Positions 23,360 to 36,310 of a stretch of 64,000 bases of DNA are shown piece after piece. This DNA is from Dromiciops gliroides. Its lineage: Eukaryota; Chordata; Mammalia; Microbiotheria; Microbiotheriidae. The DNA is taken from NCBI RefSeq assembly GCF_019393635.1, contig NC_057867.1, forward strand, positions 71,675,492-71,739,491, written 5' to 3'. Position 1 is the stretch's first letter; every line of letters begins with the position of its first letter. The translations under genes were made by a program, and so were the position numbers. Under the pieces are notes generated by a model. The model saw only the letters and a list, made by a program, of their open reading frames with translations. It made no database searches and was not told the origin of the DNA.

Positions 23360-23600
23360 TCCGGATCACCGGCTAGGTGGTACAGTAGACAGACTGCTAT
23401 ACTGGGAGTCAGGAAGACCCTAGTTCAAAATCGTGCTCAGAACTTACTAGATGTGTGACCCACACAACCTCGGTCTGCCTCAGTTTCTGCATCTGTAAAA
23501 TGGGGATCATGATAGCACCTACCTCCCAGGATTGTTGTAAGGATCAAATATTTGTAAAGCACTTTGCAAACCTTAAAGTACTATACAAATGCATTCCCTC
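23360..23600 (+). mobile_element. MIR/THER-like SINE
   Basis: aactggtac-like head (gctaggtggtacagtagac), ctgcctcagtttctgcatc, aaatggggatcatgatag, taaagcactttgcaaacc. Ends at a 22-bp sequence shared with 20365. Confidence 0.75.
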
Positions 23601-23819
23601 TTTTGAGCGACTTTTACTACTATTGTTATTATCATAATTGCCCTTCCTATACTGGGACACTGAGAAATGAACATAAAACTCCAATGGGGTCTGACCAAGG
23701 CTGAGCATAGTGGGGATATCATCTTATTATTCCAGGCTACTATGTATGAGTCTGGAATTACATACCTCATTACATTAGTGTTAACTCTGTAAACAATTTT
23801 ATTAAACATACCTCATTAT

Positions 23820-25770
23820 ATTAATGCTACATTTGAAACCTATCTTATAAATCTTAGACTGATCACATTTAAATATTAAAAGAAAATCCATTCAATTTAC
23901 AGTTATCTTGAAAGTTGGTACCAACATACTTTAGAGCTAGTTTCACTATCATATATTACAGAACTCAAAGTAAAATTAATGCGAATGTTATCTGACAACT
24001 CCTACTGGCTGGTTTTCACCCATGACCATAGTTCCACATGCTCTAAATTAAGTAACTTCATCCATGGGGATACCATCTCCAGCAGTGTAACTCACAACCT
24101 CTCTACAACTTAATAAATGACCTTCAAGAGTTGATGTGAGCAAAACTAACTGACTGATGATGTTAAGGTAAGGGTAGTCCCAGGACAAAATGATCACATT
24201 CTAATGACCAAGAAAGGGACTGCTGGGATAATACTTTAGAAAAAATAATGAGATAATACTTTAGGAAAGCTGATACTTGCCAACTCCATCCCCATGACAG
24301 GAATTAGATTTAAATGTCTCATGAATCATTTCAAATTAAAGGCTGTGCTATATTAGCGGTAGAATATATTTTCTGAGCTCAGCTACTAAACATAAGGAGG
24401 AATTTATATTTTTTCTGCTGTCAGATACTACTTCATGTTTATAGGGTTAGATCGTTTTTATCATAGACATTTTTATAACTGGCACAGGGAGATTTTAGTG
24501 TAACAAACCAGAATGTACATCTATAGCCTATGGAGTGAACTTTTCTTTTTTTGAAATGGAAATAGACAAAAAGAAATGCCATCCTGGTAAAGGCACACTG
24601 TCTGGGAAACCAAGCCAAAAGGATTCCTACCTCAGGTTCCAGATGACAAACTTTTACTGCTGCTGTCAGCACGCGAAGCTGCCAAATCCACCAACTTCCT
24701 CAGCCTGACCCTAAGGCTATAAACAACATAATCCCTTATGTACCAGTCACATCTCACCAGGTTCTGTTAGAGAAAAGCATGTACCTATTATGATCACTCC
24801 CCTAAGGCATCCTCCTGAATCAAAATGGTTCAGTGTGTGAATTAACAAAACCAATTACCTGCAGCTTCCTGGACAAAAAGGATCAAAGAATTCAAGTACC
24901 AAGTGAGCAGCAACATCAGACCAATCATGATCAGAATGTGCCCTTGTCTCAAGAGAAGAAGCCCAGGATAGAAACGCTTCTTTGAGCTAAGAAACACCTC
25001 ACTTAGACCCTCTTGTTCTAAGGAAAGTAGAGGCTTAGGGATTTTGTAAGGAGTTAAACATATTATTTAAAACAATTCAAGGCAAGTACAAAAAATAGTT
25101 TAAGTGTAAAAAATTAAGGAGTTCAAAAATTCCCACTCCCCTAGCTCTGCATTCTAGCCATGAGATAAACAGGTTGTAAAATTCATATGATGACAACATT
25201 CTTTTCTATTTGACTGGGACAAATGGTAACATGACTGAGTAAGTAGTCATTTGTAAGACAAGTATAAGGATATTTTAAAAATACACTGTAAGGAATCCAT
25301 TTGGCAATATCTGTAATGGTATTATTCCCAGAAAAAACAGAAGAGTGATCATGGCCAGCAAGTTACAAGTATTTAAATAACCCAATGAGGTAACATAGCA
25401 CTGCCACACAGATCCCTGCGTGTAGGACAGAATAGTGGCAAGCAACCCTTTATTGCAGAGCAGGGATTTTAACAATGGCATAGTACAGTTGTCTTTAAGA
25501 GAGGACAGACAATCCTGTATGAAGTTGTTCTCTCAAGTAAAGAAAAGACTGTACATCTAGATATATTGGGACTTTGCAAGTCCTACAGTAGAGATAAAGT
25601 TAATGGTTAAAAAGGTATAATATGGTATGAAACATTCTTTGGAGATCAAAAGGATATTCTTGTTTTTCTTGTACAAAGATTGTGGAATCAAGCCGTTTAT
25701 TTTGGAGATTTTTGTCAATGAAGCCTTTTAAAGTGCCTGGGTAACAAATATTTATTCCATATTCTACTCC
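23820..25770. other. Unique AT-rich sequence
   Basis: About 2 kb with no SINE or LINE I can recognise and no coding signal; the longest repeat-poor stretch in the left half. Confidence 0.45.
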
Positions 25771-25774
25771 CTCC

Positions 25775-26071
25775 TTTCAAACCACCTCCTCCATAGTTTC
25801 CTTTGGTTCACCCTCTCTCCTAAGCTCCAAACTAGAATCTCTAACTGCATATCTTAAATTAGATTTCCCAGAGATATCTTAAACTCAACATGTCTAAAAC
25901 TGAATTCCTTCTCTCTCCTCTCACCAAAACCCTCCCCTCTTCCTAACTTTCCTATTATGAGTGAAGATACCCTTATCCTCCTTTTCACCAGTGTCCAAAA
26001 CCTTGATGTTGGTTTCCCAAATCCTGACTTTATACAACTATAGAACATCATTTTCAAAACTTCATATTTCC
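25775..26071 (+). mobile_element. L2 fragment
   Basis: tcttaaactcaacatgtct, aaaactgaattccttctc and ccctcccctcttcctaac correspond to the L2 RNMSKTE region. Confidence 0.65.
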
Positions 26072-26214
26072 TTTTTTTGGTGAGGCAGTTGGGGTTAAGT
26101 GACTTGCCCAGGGTCACACAGCTAGTAAGTGTCAAGTATCTGAGGCAGAATTTGAACTCATGTCCTCCTGAATCCAGGGCCGGTGCTCTATCCACTGAGC
26201 CACCTAGCTGCCCC
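26072..26214 (-). mobile_element. MAR1/WSINE1-type SINE
   Basis: Minus copy, tail at left, head ctagctgcccc ending at 26214; inserted at the right end of an L2 fragment. Confidence 0.88.
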
Positions 26215-26268
26215 ATGGAGCCCCGATTAAAGTGTTAATAAAAATCTTTTAAAATATTACTTCAAGAC

Positions 26269-26418
26269 AGCTAGGTGGCACAGTGGATAGAGCACTGGCC
26301 TTGGATTCAGGAGGACCCGAGTTCAAATTCGGTCTCAGACACTTAACCCTTACAAGCTGTGTGACCCTGGGCAAGTCACTTAACCCCAACTGCCTCACCA
26401 AAAAACAAAACAAAAAAA
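26269..26418 (+). mobile_element. MAR1/WSINE1-type SINE
   Basis: Plus copy in head-to-head arrangement with the preceding minus copy. An approximate duplication around attacttca suggests insertion at the edge of the L1 endonuclease fragment. Confidence 0.85.
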
Positions 26419-26900
26419 ATTTACTTCATTATCTATGATACCTTTACAGAAAAATGTCATTTCCCTGATTATCTCTTTTAATTAGATCTATTTCTACTTT
26501 TGTTTTGCCTGAGACATGATTGCTACCCCTGCCTTTTTTACTTCAGCTGAAGCAAAATAGATTCTGCTCCAGCCCTTTATTTTAACTCTATGTAGTCTTT
26601 CTGTTTCAAGCATATCTCTTGTAAACAATATATGGTTGGATTCTGGTTTCCAATCCATTCTGCTATCTGCTTCCATTTTATGGGTGAGCTCATTCCATTC
26701 ACATTCACTGTCACAATTGCTAATTGTTCCTTTCCCTCAATCCCATTTTCTTCTATTTCTTCCTCTCTTTTTATCCTATTCCTCCTCAAAAGTCTATTTT
26801 GCTTCTAACTACTGCCTCTCTCAATCTGTCTTCCTTTTTATTATCTCTCCTCCATATTCCTTATCTCCTTCCCTTTCTATTTCCCTATTAGGTAAGATAG
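26415..26900 (-). mobile_element. L1 ORF2 endonuclease fragment
   Basis: Minus reading gives VTVNVNG, KWKQIAEWIGNQNPTIYCLQ, then KIKGWSRIYFASAEVKKAGV, the N-terminal L1 endonuclease with its first conserved Asn. A frameshift splits it near 26580. Nothing of the RT follows. Confidence 0.88.
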
Positions 26901-26924
26901 ATTTTTATACCCAACTGAGTGGAA

Positions 26925-26968
26925 ATCCAAGTGATGTATTTCCAATATGGATGTATTTCCAATATGGA
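26925..26968. repeat. Short tandem duplication
   Basis: gatgtatttccaatatg occurs twice in tandem. Confidence 0.8.
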
Positions 26969-27519
26969 GAGAGGTGGGTATGGTTTTCCTCAGTTCCTCT
27001 TGTAGTCTGTTGAGGGAGAAGATTCCTCTATATGAGGACATTTCTAATGGCATTCAGTGGCCTGTTTTCTAATATAATATCTCAGTTACAAGGACTAATA
27101 AGGAATTTCTCCATCATAACAGCTAAGCATATAACATATCCTCAAGTGTAGGGGTTCTTAACCTCTTGTGTCAGGTACCCCTTTGGTAATCTAGTGGAGT
27201 AATCTTAGCACCTATTCCCAGAATACTGTTTTAAAATGCATATAATTAAGTACATATGATTATAAAGGAGATCAATTATATTGAAACAGTTATCAAAGTT
27301 CACAGACTACAGATTAAGAACTCCTGCTTTATCAAGAGGCCAATCGGCTTAGCACCATGGGATCACTCTTTTTATGCTTTCAGTCCATACTTATTTTCAA
27401 ATTATTTTTTCTTAGTTATCTAGAAATATCTTTCTACTTTTACTCTCTTTTCCTTCTTCTTAGTTTTTTTTTTCCAAAAATCTTAAGCCTGTCTATTTGA
27501 GATAGCAACTCAACAAGTC

Positions 27520-28230
27520 CAAAGTTATTAGGCTAAAGAGGCAATCAAAGAACTATGTTAGTCAAAGAATACGAACAAGTAATTCTCAAAAGAAGGAAGG
27601 TAAGCTATGAATACTTAAATAAAAGAATGCTTCAAATCATTAATATTAAGAAAAATACAAATTAAAACAGCTATGAGGTTCTACTTCACCCCCATCAAAT
27701 TAACAAAGTGACAAGAAAATTACAGGTGATTGAAGAGTTGTGGGAGAACAGGCACACTGATGTACTACTGTTGGAGCTATGAATTTGCTCAGCCATTGTG
27801 AAAAGCAAATCATAATTTTACTGAAAAAGTCACTGAAACATGTATACCCTTTAGCCAAGCAATATCATTACTCCAAATAGTTCAAAGATAGAGGAAAAGA
27901 AGTCATAGATACACAAACATTTATAGTAACACCATTTATTACAGAAAAGAATTGGAAACAGTTGGTACTCATTAATTGGGGAATGGCTGAACAAATTGTG
28001 GTATAGGAATATGATGCAATATTGTTGCACCCTAAGAAATGGCAAAAGGAATAGATTCATAGAATCCTGAGACTTATACGAACAGATATAGTGAAATGAG
28101 TAGAACCACAGCAATTTATATGTTGACTACAACTGTGTAAAAGACAATGATTTTAAAGATTTAGCAACTGTGCCAACCAGAAGCTTAGTCTATGTATCTA
28201 TATATTTAGAAAACCTATGTAGATATACAT
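27520..28230 (+). mobile_element. L1 ORF2 C-terminal fragment
   Basis: aaaatacaaattaaaaca, aggttctacttcaccccc, gttgtgggagaacagg, aaagaattggaaacag, aatggctgaacaaattg, gaaatgagtagaaccac match the L1 C-terminal domain in order. Confidence 0.78.
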
Positions 28231-28580
28231 AACATATAAACATTAAAACAAGCACAGAAAACAGGAGAAGCAAGTTTAGGAGTTCACACATACAAAATAA
28301 GGCAGTGTTATTGGTCCTATCACATTAATTTTGATACAGATTTTTTAAAGAAAGCTATATTGGGTAGATTCACAGTTTTAAACACAAGGCTCTTTTTCTG
28401 TCCCTTGTATTTAGAAATGTCCATGTTAGTTTATAACAGTTAAGTTCATAATAAAAAATAAATTTTAAAAACAGGTCATGGGCTGCTTTCCCCTAATGGT
28501 TACTTTATCCTTGCTACTCTCCTTGAAAGCTGGGGGATCAGAGAGCCTGTCCAAATCTAAGTCCCATTTCTTTGTTCTTT

Positions 28581-28723
28581 TTTTTTTGGTGAGGCAATTG
28601 GGGTTAAGTGACTTGCCCAGGGTCACACAGCTAGTAAGTGTCAAGTGTCTGAAGCAGGATTTGAACTCAGGTCCTCCTGAATCCAGGGCCGGTGCTCTAT
28701 CCACTGTGCCACCTAGCCGCCCC
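28581..28723 (-). mobile_element. MAR1/WSINE1-type SINE
   Basis: Minus copy; exact 12-bp duplication tctttgttcttt at 28569-28580 and 28724-28735. Confidence 0.92.
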
Positions 28724-28739
28724 TCTTTGTTCTTTTAAA

Positions 28740-29510
28740 ATGTACTTGCTTCCCTCAGCAATGTCTAGATAATACTCACCAACTAGACTCAAATGTCAAA
28801 CTCATCTCAAATATCAAACTAATTTCTTTCAGCAAAGTTATTTTATTTCAGCACCTGTGCATGTTTTGGGGAGGAAGAGAGAACGAGTAGTGAGGAAATA
28901 ACCGAAGCCAAGTTGTTTCCCATAAGAAACTAGTTAGTTCAGTTAAAGCTGAATGAAACAGCTTGTAGGTAAAGCTGCTGTGGCAGCTAATATTATCTAC
29001 CCAATTAGGGCAGTTCTTGGTCTCTTACTCAAGACATGCCTCCTCCTTGGGCAGGTGACCTCATAAGCATGAGTCTTGATGGTTCCAGGTTTCTAGCCCA
29101 GGATCCAAGCTAAGGGCAACCACACTGCATCAACTACCCGCTTCCTAATTATTTTTCTAAGCGAAGTTATTGAAATCATAATGGCAAATGAATAGGTTGG
29201 TTTTTACTTTGTTACATTCTTTTTAAAATATATGACTTCACCTTCCCACCTGTCTATAAATATAAACTTCATTGGGATAATGCAAAGCAGCAAGTTTGGA
29301 GTTTGAACATGTCCCTGGCCTGCACCTCCTCCAAGTCTTCCCTGCACCAGACTTCCTCAGCACTTGGCATAAGCAGATACTGACTAAGTGGCTGTTAAAT
29401 TAAACCAAATCCTTTCATCCTCATTGCTCATTTAGGATCATCGGTACAAAGAAACAATAGCTTGGCAAACATTCTTAGTCTTTCATAGACACAAGTTATG
29501 AATTCCCTTA
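28740..29510. other. Unique sequence
   Basis: No repeat or gene recognised. Confidence 0.4.
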
Positions 29511-29522
29511 AGAACAGAGGCA

Positions 29523-29669
29523 GGGCAGCTAGATGGCGCAGTGGATAGAGCACCGGCTCTGGAGTCAGGAGTACCTGAGTTCAAATCTGGCCTCAGACAC
29601 TTAACATTTACTAGCTGTGTGACCCTGGGCAAGTCACTTAACCCCAATTGCCTCACTTAAAAAAAAAAA
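29523..29669 (+). mobile_element. MAR1/WSINE1-type SINE
   Basis: Plus copy; exact 13-bp duplication aagaacagaggca at 29510-29522 and 29670-29682. Confidence 0.92.
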
Positions 29670-29764
29670 AAGAACAGAGGCAATACTATGTCTTCTATTT
29701 CATGTGCCTCTATGGCCTTTAGTAATGGATTAAGCATGCAACTTGGTGCTTAATAAAGGCCTAA

Positions 29765-29970
29765 CTTCAGGGTCAAGAGAGAGCCTGAGTTCAGATCCCA
29801 GCTTTGATACTTACCAAGTGTGTGACCTTAGGCAAGACTCTTCGCCTCTCTAGCTTCAGTTTCTCCATCTGTAAGATAGGTTTAACAATACTTATATTAC
29901 CCTTCCCTCACAGGAAGGGAGGAAAGTTGTGATGAAAATATTTTGTAAATCTTAAAGCACTGGAGATAAT
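29765..29970 (+). mobile_element. MIR/THER-like SINE
   Basis: gagcctgagttcagatcc, gtgtgaccttaggcaag, cttcagtttctccatctg, aatcttaaagcactgg. Confidence 0.7.
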
Positions 29971-29974
29971 ATGA

Positions 29975-31440
29975 AATATCATAAAATACGGATGCTAAAG
30001 AGGGCTAAGATTCGGCAAGGAAAATATCTATCTCCTAGCCCCTAGAAGTAATTCCCCCCACTCTTACTTGATTTCTGAATAGGTTTCTCTCACTAACTCC
30101 AATTACATGGAGAGGTAAATTAGGATAACAAGAGTCCCAGAGCACCTGAGTACCATTAGAGTACCATTTGCCACACCCCACAGAACTGGCAGCTGACACT
30201 ACTTGCAAGGCTTCTCCTTTTGTGGAATAAAAGATGTTGATATATGATTGTGGGGAAATCATAGTTGTCATCTGTAAAGTTTTATCATTGGAATTTGGGG
30301 CATTATGAAAGTCTCAGGCTAATCACATAAGCATCCTAAGCAGTTGTTTGAAGTCATATATTTTGAAGGCTGGGCTCCTGGGGTTGGGAACTGGGCGAGC
30401 CACAAGCAACAGATCTATGTATATGAATGGCTTTCCTCACCAAAGCAGGAACTACAAGTACAGAGTGTACTCATATGCTACAACCATAAGTTTAGGACAG
30501 CCAATTGGAAGCAGGTTGTACACCGGAGTCTCGACAGTTACTGAAATTATACAGAGTCCCTCAATTAAAGATCATCCCTCCTTCTGGTGATCTAGAGAAT
30601 TCCATAACTCAAGTACTTTCACACTCAGCTCTTTATTATATTTATTTGTATATGTAAGAGGTATGTGGAGTTCTGTTTAGGTTGGCTTATAGAGGTTATG
30701 TGTGCCCATATGGGTCTGTTTAGATGTGGCTCACAGAAAGGCAAGAACAGACATCTCTACCATCTTTTCCATATACTTTTCTCCAAGGGAAACTGATTTC
30801 TTCCAGGAGAGGAAGCAATAGGTTGGGGGTAGGCACTATCCACTCTGCTCTCTGCAGAAAGGCAGGGCAAAGGGGGTGGGTACTGGACTAGAATTATATC
30901 TATCTGCTCTTTTAAATATTGTTAGTCGAGGAAAAGTAATTTTCAGGTTCAAGCTACATTCCTGATTATAATTCATTAATGTAAAAGGAGTGTGCCAAGT
31001 TCAATATCCAAGGCTTGAAATCCTCACCAAATGCCAGTTCCACAATGAACATATGCAGAAAATAGCAAAGAAACTTGTTTATACAAGTCAATAGCAAACC
31101 AGAAGTCAGAGAAAGTATACATAGAAGAACATAAAACAGACAATACAGAGTGAATGAGCTTTTCTATTGGGAGCCAAATAACTCAGCTCAACTAAGAGGC
31201 CCAGATTTTATCCAAGGAGAAATTTCCTGAACTCTCTAGTGTAGCAAGCTAGAAGTATGGACATGATTGAAATTCTAGATGTTGGCTTCTTTCCAGAGTC
31301 TTTCTCCCTTTAGGGATCTGAAGAGAAGTTGGAATTGCCCATCTTCTCTCTTGAAGCTGGAAGTCACCAACTCTAGACCACCCCTCACAGAGGCATGTAG
31401 CTTTGAGTAATCAATCTCCACCAGTGAGGAGAAAGTCCCA
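29975..31440. other. Unique sequence
   Basis: About 1.4 kb without recognised repeats; two overlapping short open frames near 30350-30590 lack supporting signals. Confidence 0.4.
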
Positions 31441-31620
31441 TAGTTTGGTCCTTTGAATGAAGGTTTACATTCATATGTCTCATTTTCCCCTCACTAGATT
31501 ATTATAATCTTTGAGGGCAGGGGCTATTTTATTAATCTCTATATGCCCCAGTACCTAGCAAGGCTAAGTACACAGAGCAGGTGCTCAATAAATATTAGTT
31601 GAGTTGGTGAATTTAATTAA
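31440..31620 (+). mobile_element. L2 3' tail
   Basis: ctttgagggcaggggctatt, cagtacctagcaaggc and caggtgctcaataaatatt. Confidence 0.75.
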
Positions 31621-32062
31621 TTTAATTTGCAGGTCTTCTCTCAGATTTCCTGGCTTCTACTTGCCTTTCTCATCAGAAAAAAAAAATAGCTGAGATTAAA
31701 TAGAGGAAGATAAGGCTAAAATCAACAGAAATATATGCAGGAAAATTTTAGTGATGTAAATATATATGTATAAACTTCTTTTTCTTCCTACAGTGTTTTA
31801 CAAGATATTTTGGAAAGACTCTGGGACTCTCTCTTGGCTGAGCTGTGTTTTAAAAATGTTCTTGAAATAAGTGAATTGCTCTTCTACTATAAATTGTATT
31901 TTCCCTTTTTTCTGGTTGTCACATAAGGGAACCTCAAAGTAACACATACTCTGTGTTCATTCTCTTAACTCCTCTTCACACTTGGCAAGTCAGGTCTCAA
32001 GAGATTACATCTGCCCTCAAAGTTCTACGGGCTAGACCTGAGGGATCATGGGGTGGTTTTCT

Positions 32063-32203
32063 TTTCTTTTTTTTTTTTTAAGTGAGGCAATTGGGGTTAA
32101 GTGACTTGCCCAGGGTCACACAGCTAGTAAGTGTTAAGTGTCTGAGGCCAGATTTGAACTCAGGTACTCCTGACTCCAGGGCCAGTGCTCTACCTACCTG
32201 CCC
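32063..32203 (-). mobile_element. MAR1/WSINE1-type SINE with small head deletion
   Basis: Minus copy; exact 16-bp duplication catggggtggttttct at 32047-32062 and 32204-32219. About 15 bp of the head (ccactg...cacctagc) is missing. Confidence 0.9.
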
Positions 32204-32619
32204 CATGGGGTGGTTTTCTAATGCTTTAGCTTACAAGTCCCCACCAGTAGGCTTTCCCTTTTATCAGTTGATAGCAATTAGCAAGGCTTAATTTGCTTTT
32301 AGGGGTATTTGCTAAGGTTATATACTAAAAACAGTTGGTCCAAGCACTGCCTTATGGGAGGAGGAAAGAGGAGAGATAGGAAAGTAAGGCTTCTACTCTA
32401 AGCTGCCAGGTGCTTGGATCCAAAGTAGCTCACTGGTTTTATACAGACCCACAGATCAAAATCAAGTTTCTCAACCAATACAATTGATTCACCTGAGGTA
32501 TCTAGGCCCTGTTCATACTTAATCTACACCTCTGATTTATTTAAACAATGAAATTCTTACTTGATAAAGGTTTCAGGGCTAAATATAATGATGTAATTTA
32601 CTGGCTCAATCAACTCTCA

Positions 32620-33000
32620 CCCTTACAAATGAAATTGACTACATTTTTATAAAAAATGAAAATATTATTAACATGGGAGTTAAACTTGAGTCATCTATCT
32701 GTACAGTCAGGCTACTGACTTGTCAGAGCTTAGAACAGACTTTAGAATAAACAAGAAATAAAGAACATGAAAAAGAAAAACATATTGCTTTCAATTATTA
32801 AGGTCTAACCCTGATTTAAACAAGTTATTAAAACCCCAAAATGTGAACTAGACAACAGAAATGACATCAATGTTGATTATAATAACTTTATCCAGAAGTT
32901 AAACCAATGTAAATTAATTGCTACAAGGAGATCAAAAAAGTCCCAAAAGTGCCTTAGTCAGCAAGCATTTGACTTACTCACCAAATGGAGAAAGTTAACT
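32620..33000 (+). mobile_element. RTE/BovB-like LINE relic, endonuclease end and linker
   Basis: Broken translation on the plus strand gives NEIDYIF soon after the start, and further on NVDYNNFIQKLNQCK and SQQAFDLLTKWRKLT. These fit the end of the APE endonuclease and the following linker of RTE-type LINEs. Stops and frameshifts throughout; no reverse transcriptase follows. Confidence 0.6.
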
Positions 33001-33484
33001 ACCAAAGGCAATACCAGTAAAGACTATAAAGCCATCTATAAAATTGTGGTAGATGTTGTCTACTGACCTCAAGGACATTCCACTTCTTTTCCCAATAAGT
33101 GCTATGACTGGCTGGCTCATAATCTCTCTTCTCCCTAACCCTGGCCCTCATACTCGGGAACTTCAACATACATACTGATAATCCTTTAAACATAAGCAGG
33201 AATTCAATGCCTGCCCCATACCTGATTCATATTGGTCAAATCCTTAGACATGTCAAGAAATAAAACTGTCCCCAGAATGATGGACAGAAACCTTGAGCCA
33301 AGGAGTATGAGAAAAGGATCCAAATCCCTCTCATTAGATTTCAGGCTCTCCCAGGAATGAATACAGCCTAAATTGCATGCCTGAGTCTGCTTTACAAAAA
33401 ATGGAGTAGCACAGTACCCCAGGCCTTGTAGGTATAATGGTGGTTCCTCAAGGTTAAGATTATGCTATCAGAAGAGAAGCAGCA

Positions 33485-34690
33485 GACAGTGGAGCCAAGA
33501 TAGCATAGTAACAGAAAGTACAGTAAGCTGCCCTTCACCCCTACCCCCAATCTCCTCCAAATAGACCTAGAACACCAGATTGAATTATGATGGGTAAATC
33601 CAAGAAAAAACCCCACCATGAATCATTTTTTCCAGCCCAGGTTAGCTTAGGGAGACAGACAAATGAGTCGTCTATAGAGACTGGAGATGGGATCTGGTCA
33701 GTAGCATGCTGTTCAAGGCACTCCAACAAGAGGCTGTGCATCAGTGCAAGAGGAGGTCAAAGATCCATGCTAGGGTACCACAATGTCCTCACCCCAGACC
33801 ATGTACCCAGAGAGGAAAGAATATAGAAGCAAATAATAGTTTTGTAGCTCAGACCCCCCAGGAGCAGAGTAGTGTCTTAGTTCCAACTTCTAGCCCAATC
33901 TGAAAGAGAACTCAACATAAAGAGAAGCTTGCATTTCAGTTACCCTGAACCAGCAGTTCCCCAGCTAGCTGATAGTGGCAGAGTCCAAAGCAATCTATTG
34001 TTGTTCAAACCTAAACCCCAGTAAGAAATTTGCAGAGCTCAGAGCAGGGGAGCAATGATCAGATTTTGCTCTGGATCAGACCACTTTGGGAAAACTGAAA
34101 ACTTACAGGTCCCCTGAGCTGTCCCTGACAGCATGGTATAATACAACCTTCAATTTCCCAAGGAAGCAGCAACAAAACCAATCAAGATCTTCCCTCCAGA
34201 AGTGCACAAAGCCCAGCCCTAGCATAAAGTCTGAATTTTAAAAAATAGGCTGGAGGGGCAGCTAGGTGGTGCAGTGGATAGAACACCGGCCCTGGAGTCA
34301 GGAGTACCTGAGTTCAAATCCGGCCTCAGACACTTAACACTTACTAGCTGTGTGACCCTAGGCAAGTCACTTAACCCCAATTGCCTCACACACAAAAAAA
34401 TAGGCTGGAAAAATAAGGAAACAAAAAAAGAATCCCACTACACAAAGCTATTATGGTTACTGAGACTCTTGAGACACAATCTTATAAAAAGAAAATGAGT
34501 CCAAAACATCTACAAGCAAAGCCACAAAGAAAAACACAATTTGGACAGAAACACAACTAGAAGCAATCAAGACTTTTTCTAAGTCTTAAAATGTTTTTAG
34601 AAATGAAATGAGAATTCCAGAGAAAAAAATGGAAAAGAAAGGGTCGCCATGGGAATGAACAGCACAACACAACAGGTATAAAACTTTGCC
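33485..34690 (+). mobile_element. L1 5' region with a SINE insertion
   Basis: Starts cagtggagccaagatagc, a typical L1 5' UTR beginning; ends in A-rich sequence resembling the start of ORF1 and similar to 46370-46620 (caggctggaaaat, ggttactg or gttaccatgg). SINE at 34255 with clean duplication. Confidence 0.6.
34255..34394 (+). mobile_element. MAR1/WSINE1-type SINE inside L1
   Basis: Plus copy; exact 15-bp duplication aaaaaataggctgga at 34240-34254 and 34395-34409. The L1 5' region continues on both sides. Confidence 0.92.
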
Positions 34691-34699
34691 TATATAACA

Positions 34700-35680
34700 A
34701 ACTCCCTGAAACCTGGAATGTACTAACTAGTAGGGGAAAGAGACAAGATATATGGAAGGTTTTCTGCTACAAATCTGATGAACAAATCCCACAAAGAGTC
34801 TTCCCCTTAATATGCAATGGCAAAACAGATGCCAATACCTCTTTTTGAATGTCATTAAAGTTATTTTGCCCAGGGCTCTTGAGTTCAGAGTCCTGGATTG
34901 TCCACATGAGCGGCTGGGGGGAGATGACAATCAAAGTGATGGTGGCAGTTTGACTGGCACAGCGACTGTTGCCTCCTGTATTTCCCTCAGGGTTCCCTGC
35001 TGCTTCAGCTCGATTAGCTGGCCTGCCCTGTATGTGGCAGTTGGTAGAACTGCCTGGCTCTTTCTCCACAGGAGTTGCTTCCCCACATTATGGCTGAAAG
35101 GGCTAGTTTGGAAGCAAGAATGGTAATACAGGGAGTACATCCATGCTCAAAGCTCCCGTTTCTATCTCTTTATTGGTGGCAGGTGGTTAGCTTAAAAGTT
35201 GATAGTAGTGCTAAGGAAAGTGGGTCCTCTCCATAATGTTTCTCTCCTTAATAATTAGTTGGGGGGGGGTCTGGGCTGGAAGCAAGTCTGGTGATAACAG
35301 GGGCTGGGGGTGGAGAGGTGGGATATACTGCTATTCCCAAAGCTTTTGTGTTCAGGGTCTTGGGCTCTCCCCATCAGGGTCTGAAAGGAAGTGGGTCAAG
35401 GGTGATGGTAATGGTTTGACTTTACCTGGCACATGTTGCCTGTCTCTTATTCACAGTGTCTTTTTCTTTTGGACATGGATAATGCGGAAATAGGTTTTGC
35501 TTCATTGTATATATTTTTGAAAAACTTTTCTTAGCACTGACTATACATATTTATACCAGGACTTTTGATACCTTTCATTCTCAGTTAAAGGATGGGAGGG
35601 AGAGAGGGTGGATTTTTGCTGATTAAAAAAATAAAATAGAATTTTTTTAAAAAAGAGAAGAGAATTAAAAAAATACAAAG
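34700..35680 (+). repeat. Repeat-like block with an internal imperfect duplication
   Basis: 34870-34980 and 35345-35455 share gagttcagagtc or gttcagggtct, gtgatggtggcagtttgac or gtgatggtaatggtttgac, and gcctcctg or gcctgtc. The right end (35590-35680) looks like a retroelement 3' end with an A-rich tail. Family unknown. Confidence 0.4.
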
Positions 35681-35814
35681 TCAGTAGGAAGGCACACTTG
35701 TTTCCAGCCCTTGTGTGGTAGCCCGCAAGCTAGCAGACAACTACTGAAAACAAGAACCTTGCCAGAAGACACAAATCATGCATATTCCAGAACACTGGGA
35801 ATTTTCCTTTCCCT

Positions 35815-36310
35815 TGATTTAAAAAAAAATGTTTTTATTGATCCCTTCTTTTTCTTACATTACCATAGTTATTCCAAGTATCTGTCGCCTCCCCTTCCCA
35901 AAGAGTCGTCCCATATGACAAACAGTATTTTTTAGAAGGAAAAAAAGTTGGCACAACTGACCGATACATTGAAAGACTCAGAAAACCTGTGCAATGTGTA
36001 ACACCTATGAACTTCCCACCTCCACAAAGGCAGAGGCCAGAGGTGTCTTTTCATAGCTCTTCATTTGAGATGTCCTGCGTAAACTTTTTTATTTTGTTAT
36101 ATTTACTATTGATTTTTAATTTTTTTGTTATTCTTTCCTTTTTCGGTGTTGTAGTTACTATATATATATAGTAATATATATGTATATATTATATAGTTTT
36201 CTTGGCTCTGCTTACTTCATATAGATCTTTCCACACTTCTCTGTATTCATGTTTCCCTTGATTTTGGTATGCAATGTCTTTCATGCCCTTCCTTCCCAAT
36301 AATTCTTTTC
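35815..36310 (-). mobile_element. L1-like 3' region
   Basis: tttttattgatcccttc, a TC-rich block, aactgaccgatacattgaa, tcttggctctgcttactt, tatagatctttcca resemble minus-strand L1 3' sequence. AT repeat at 36155-36195. Confidence 0.45.
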
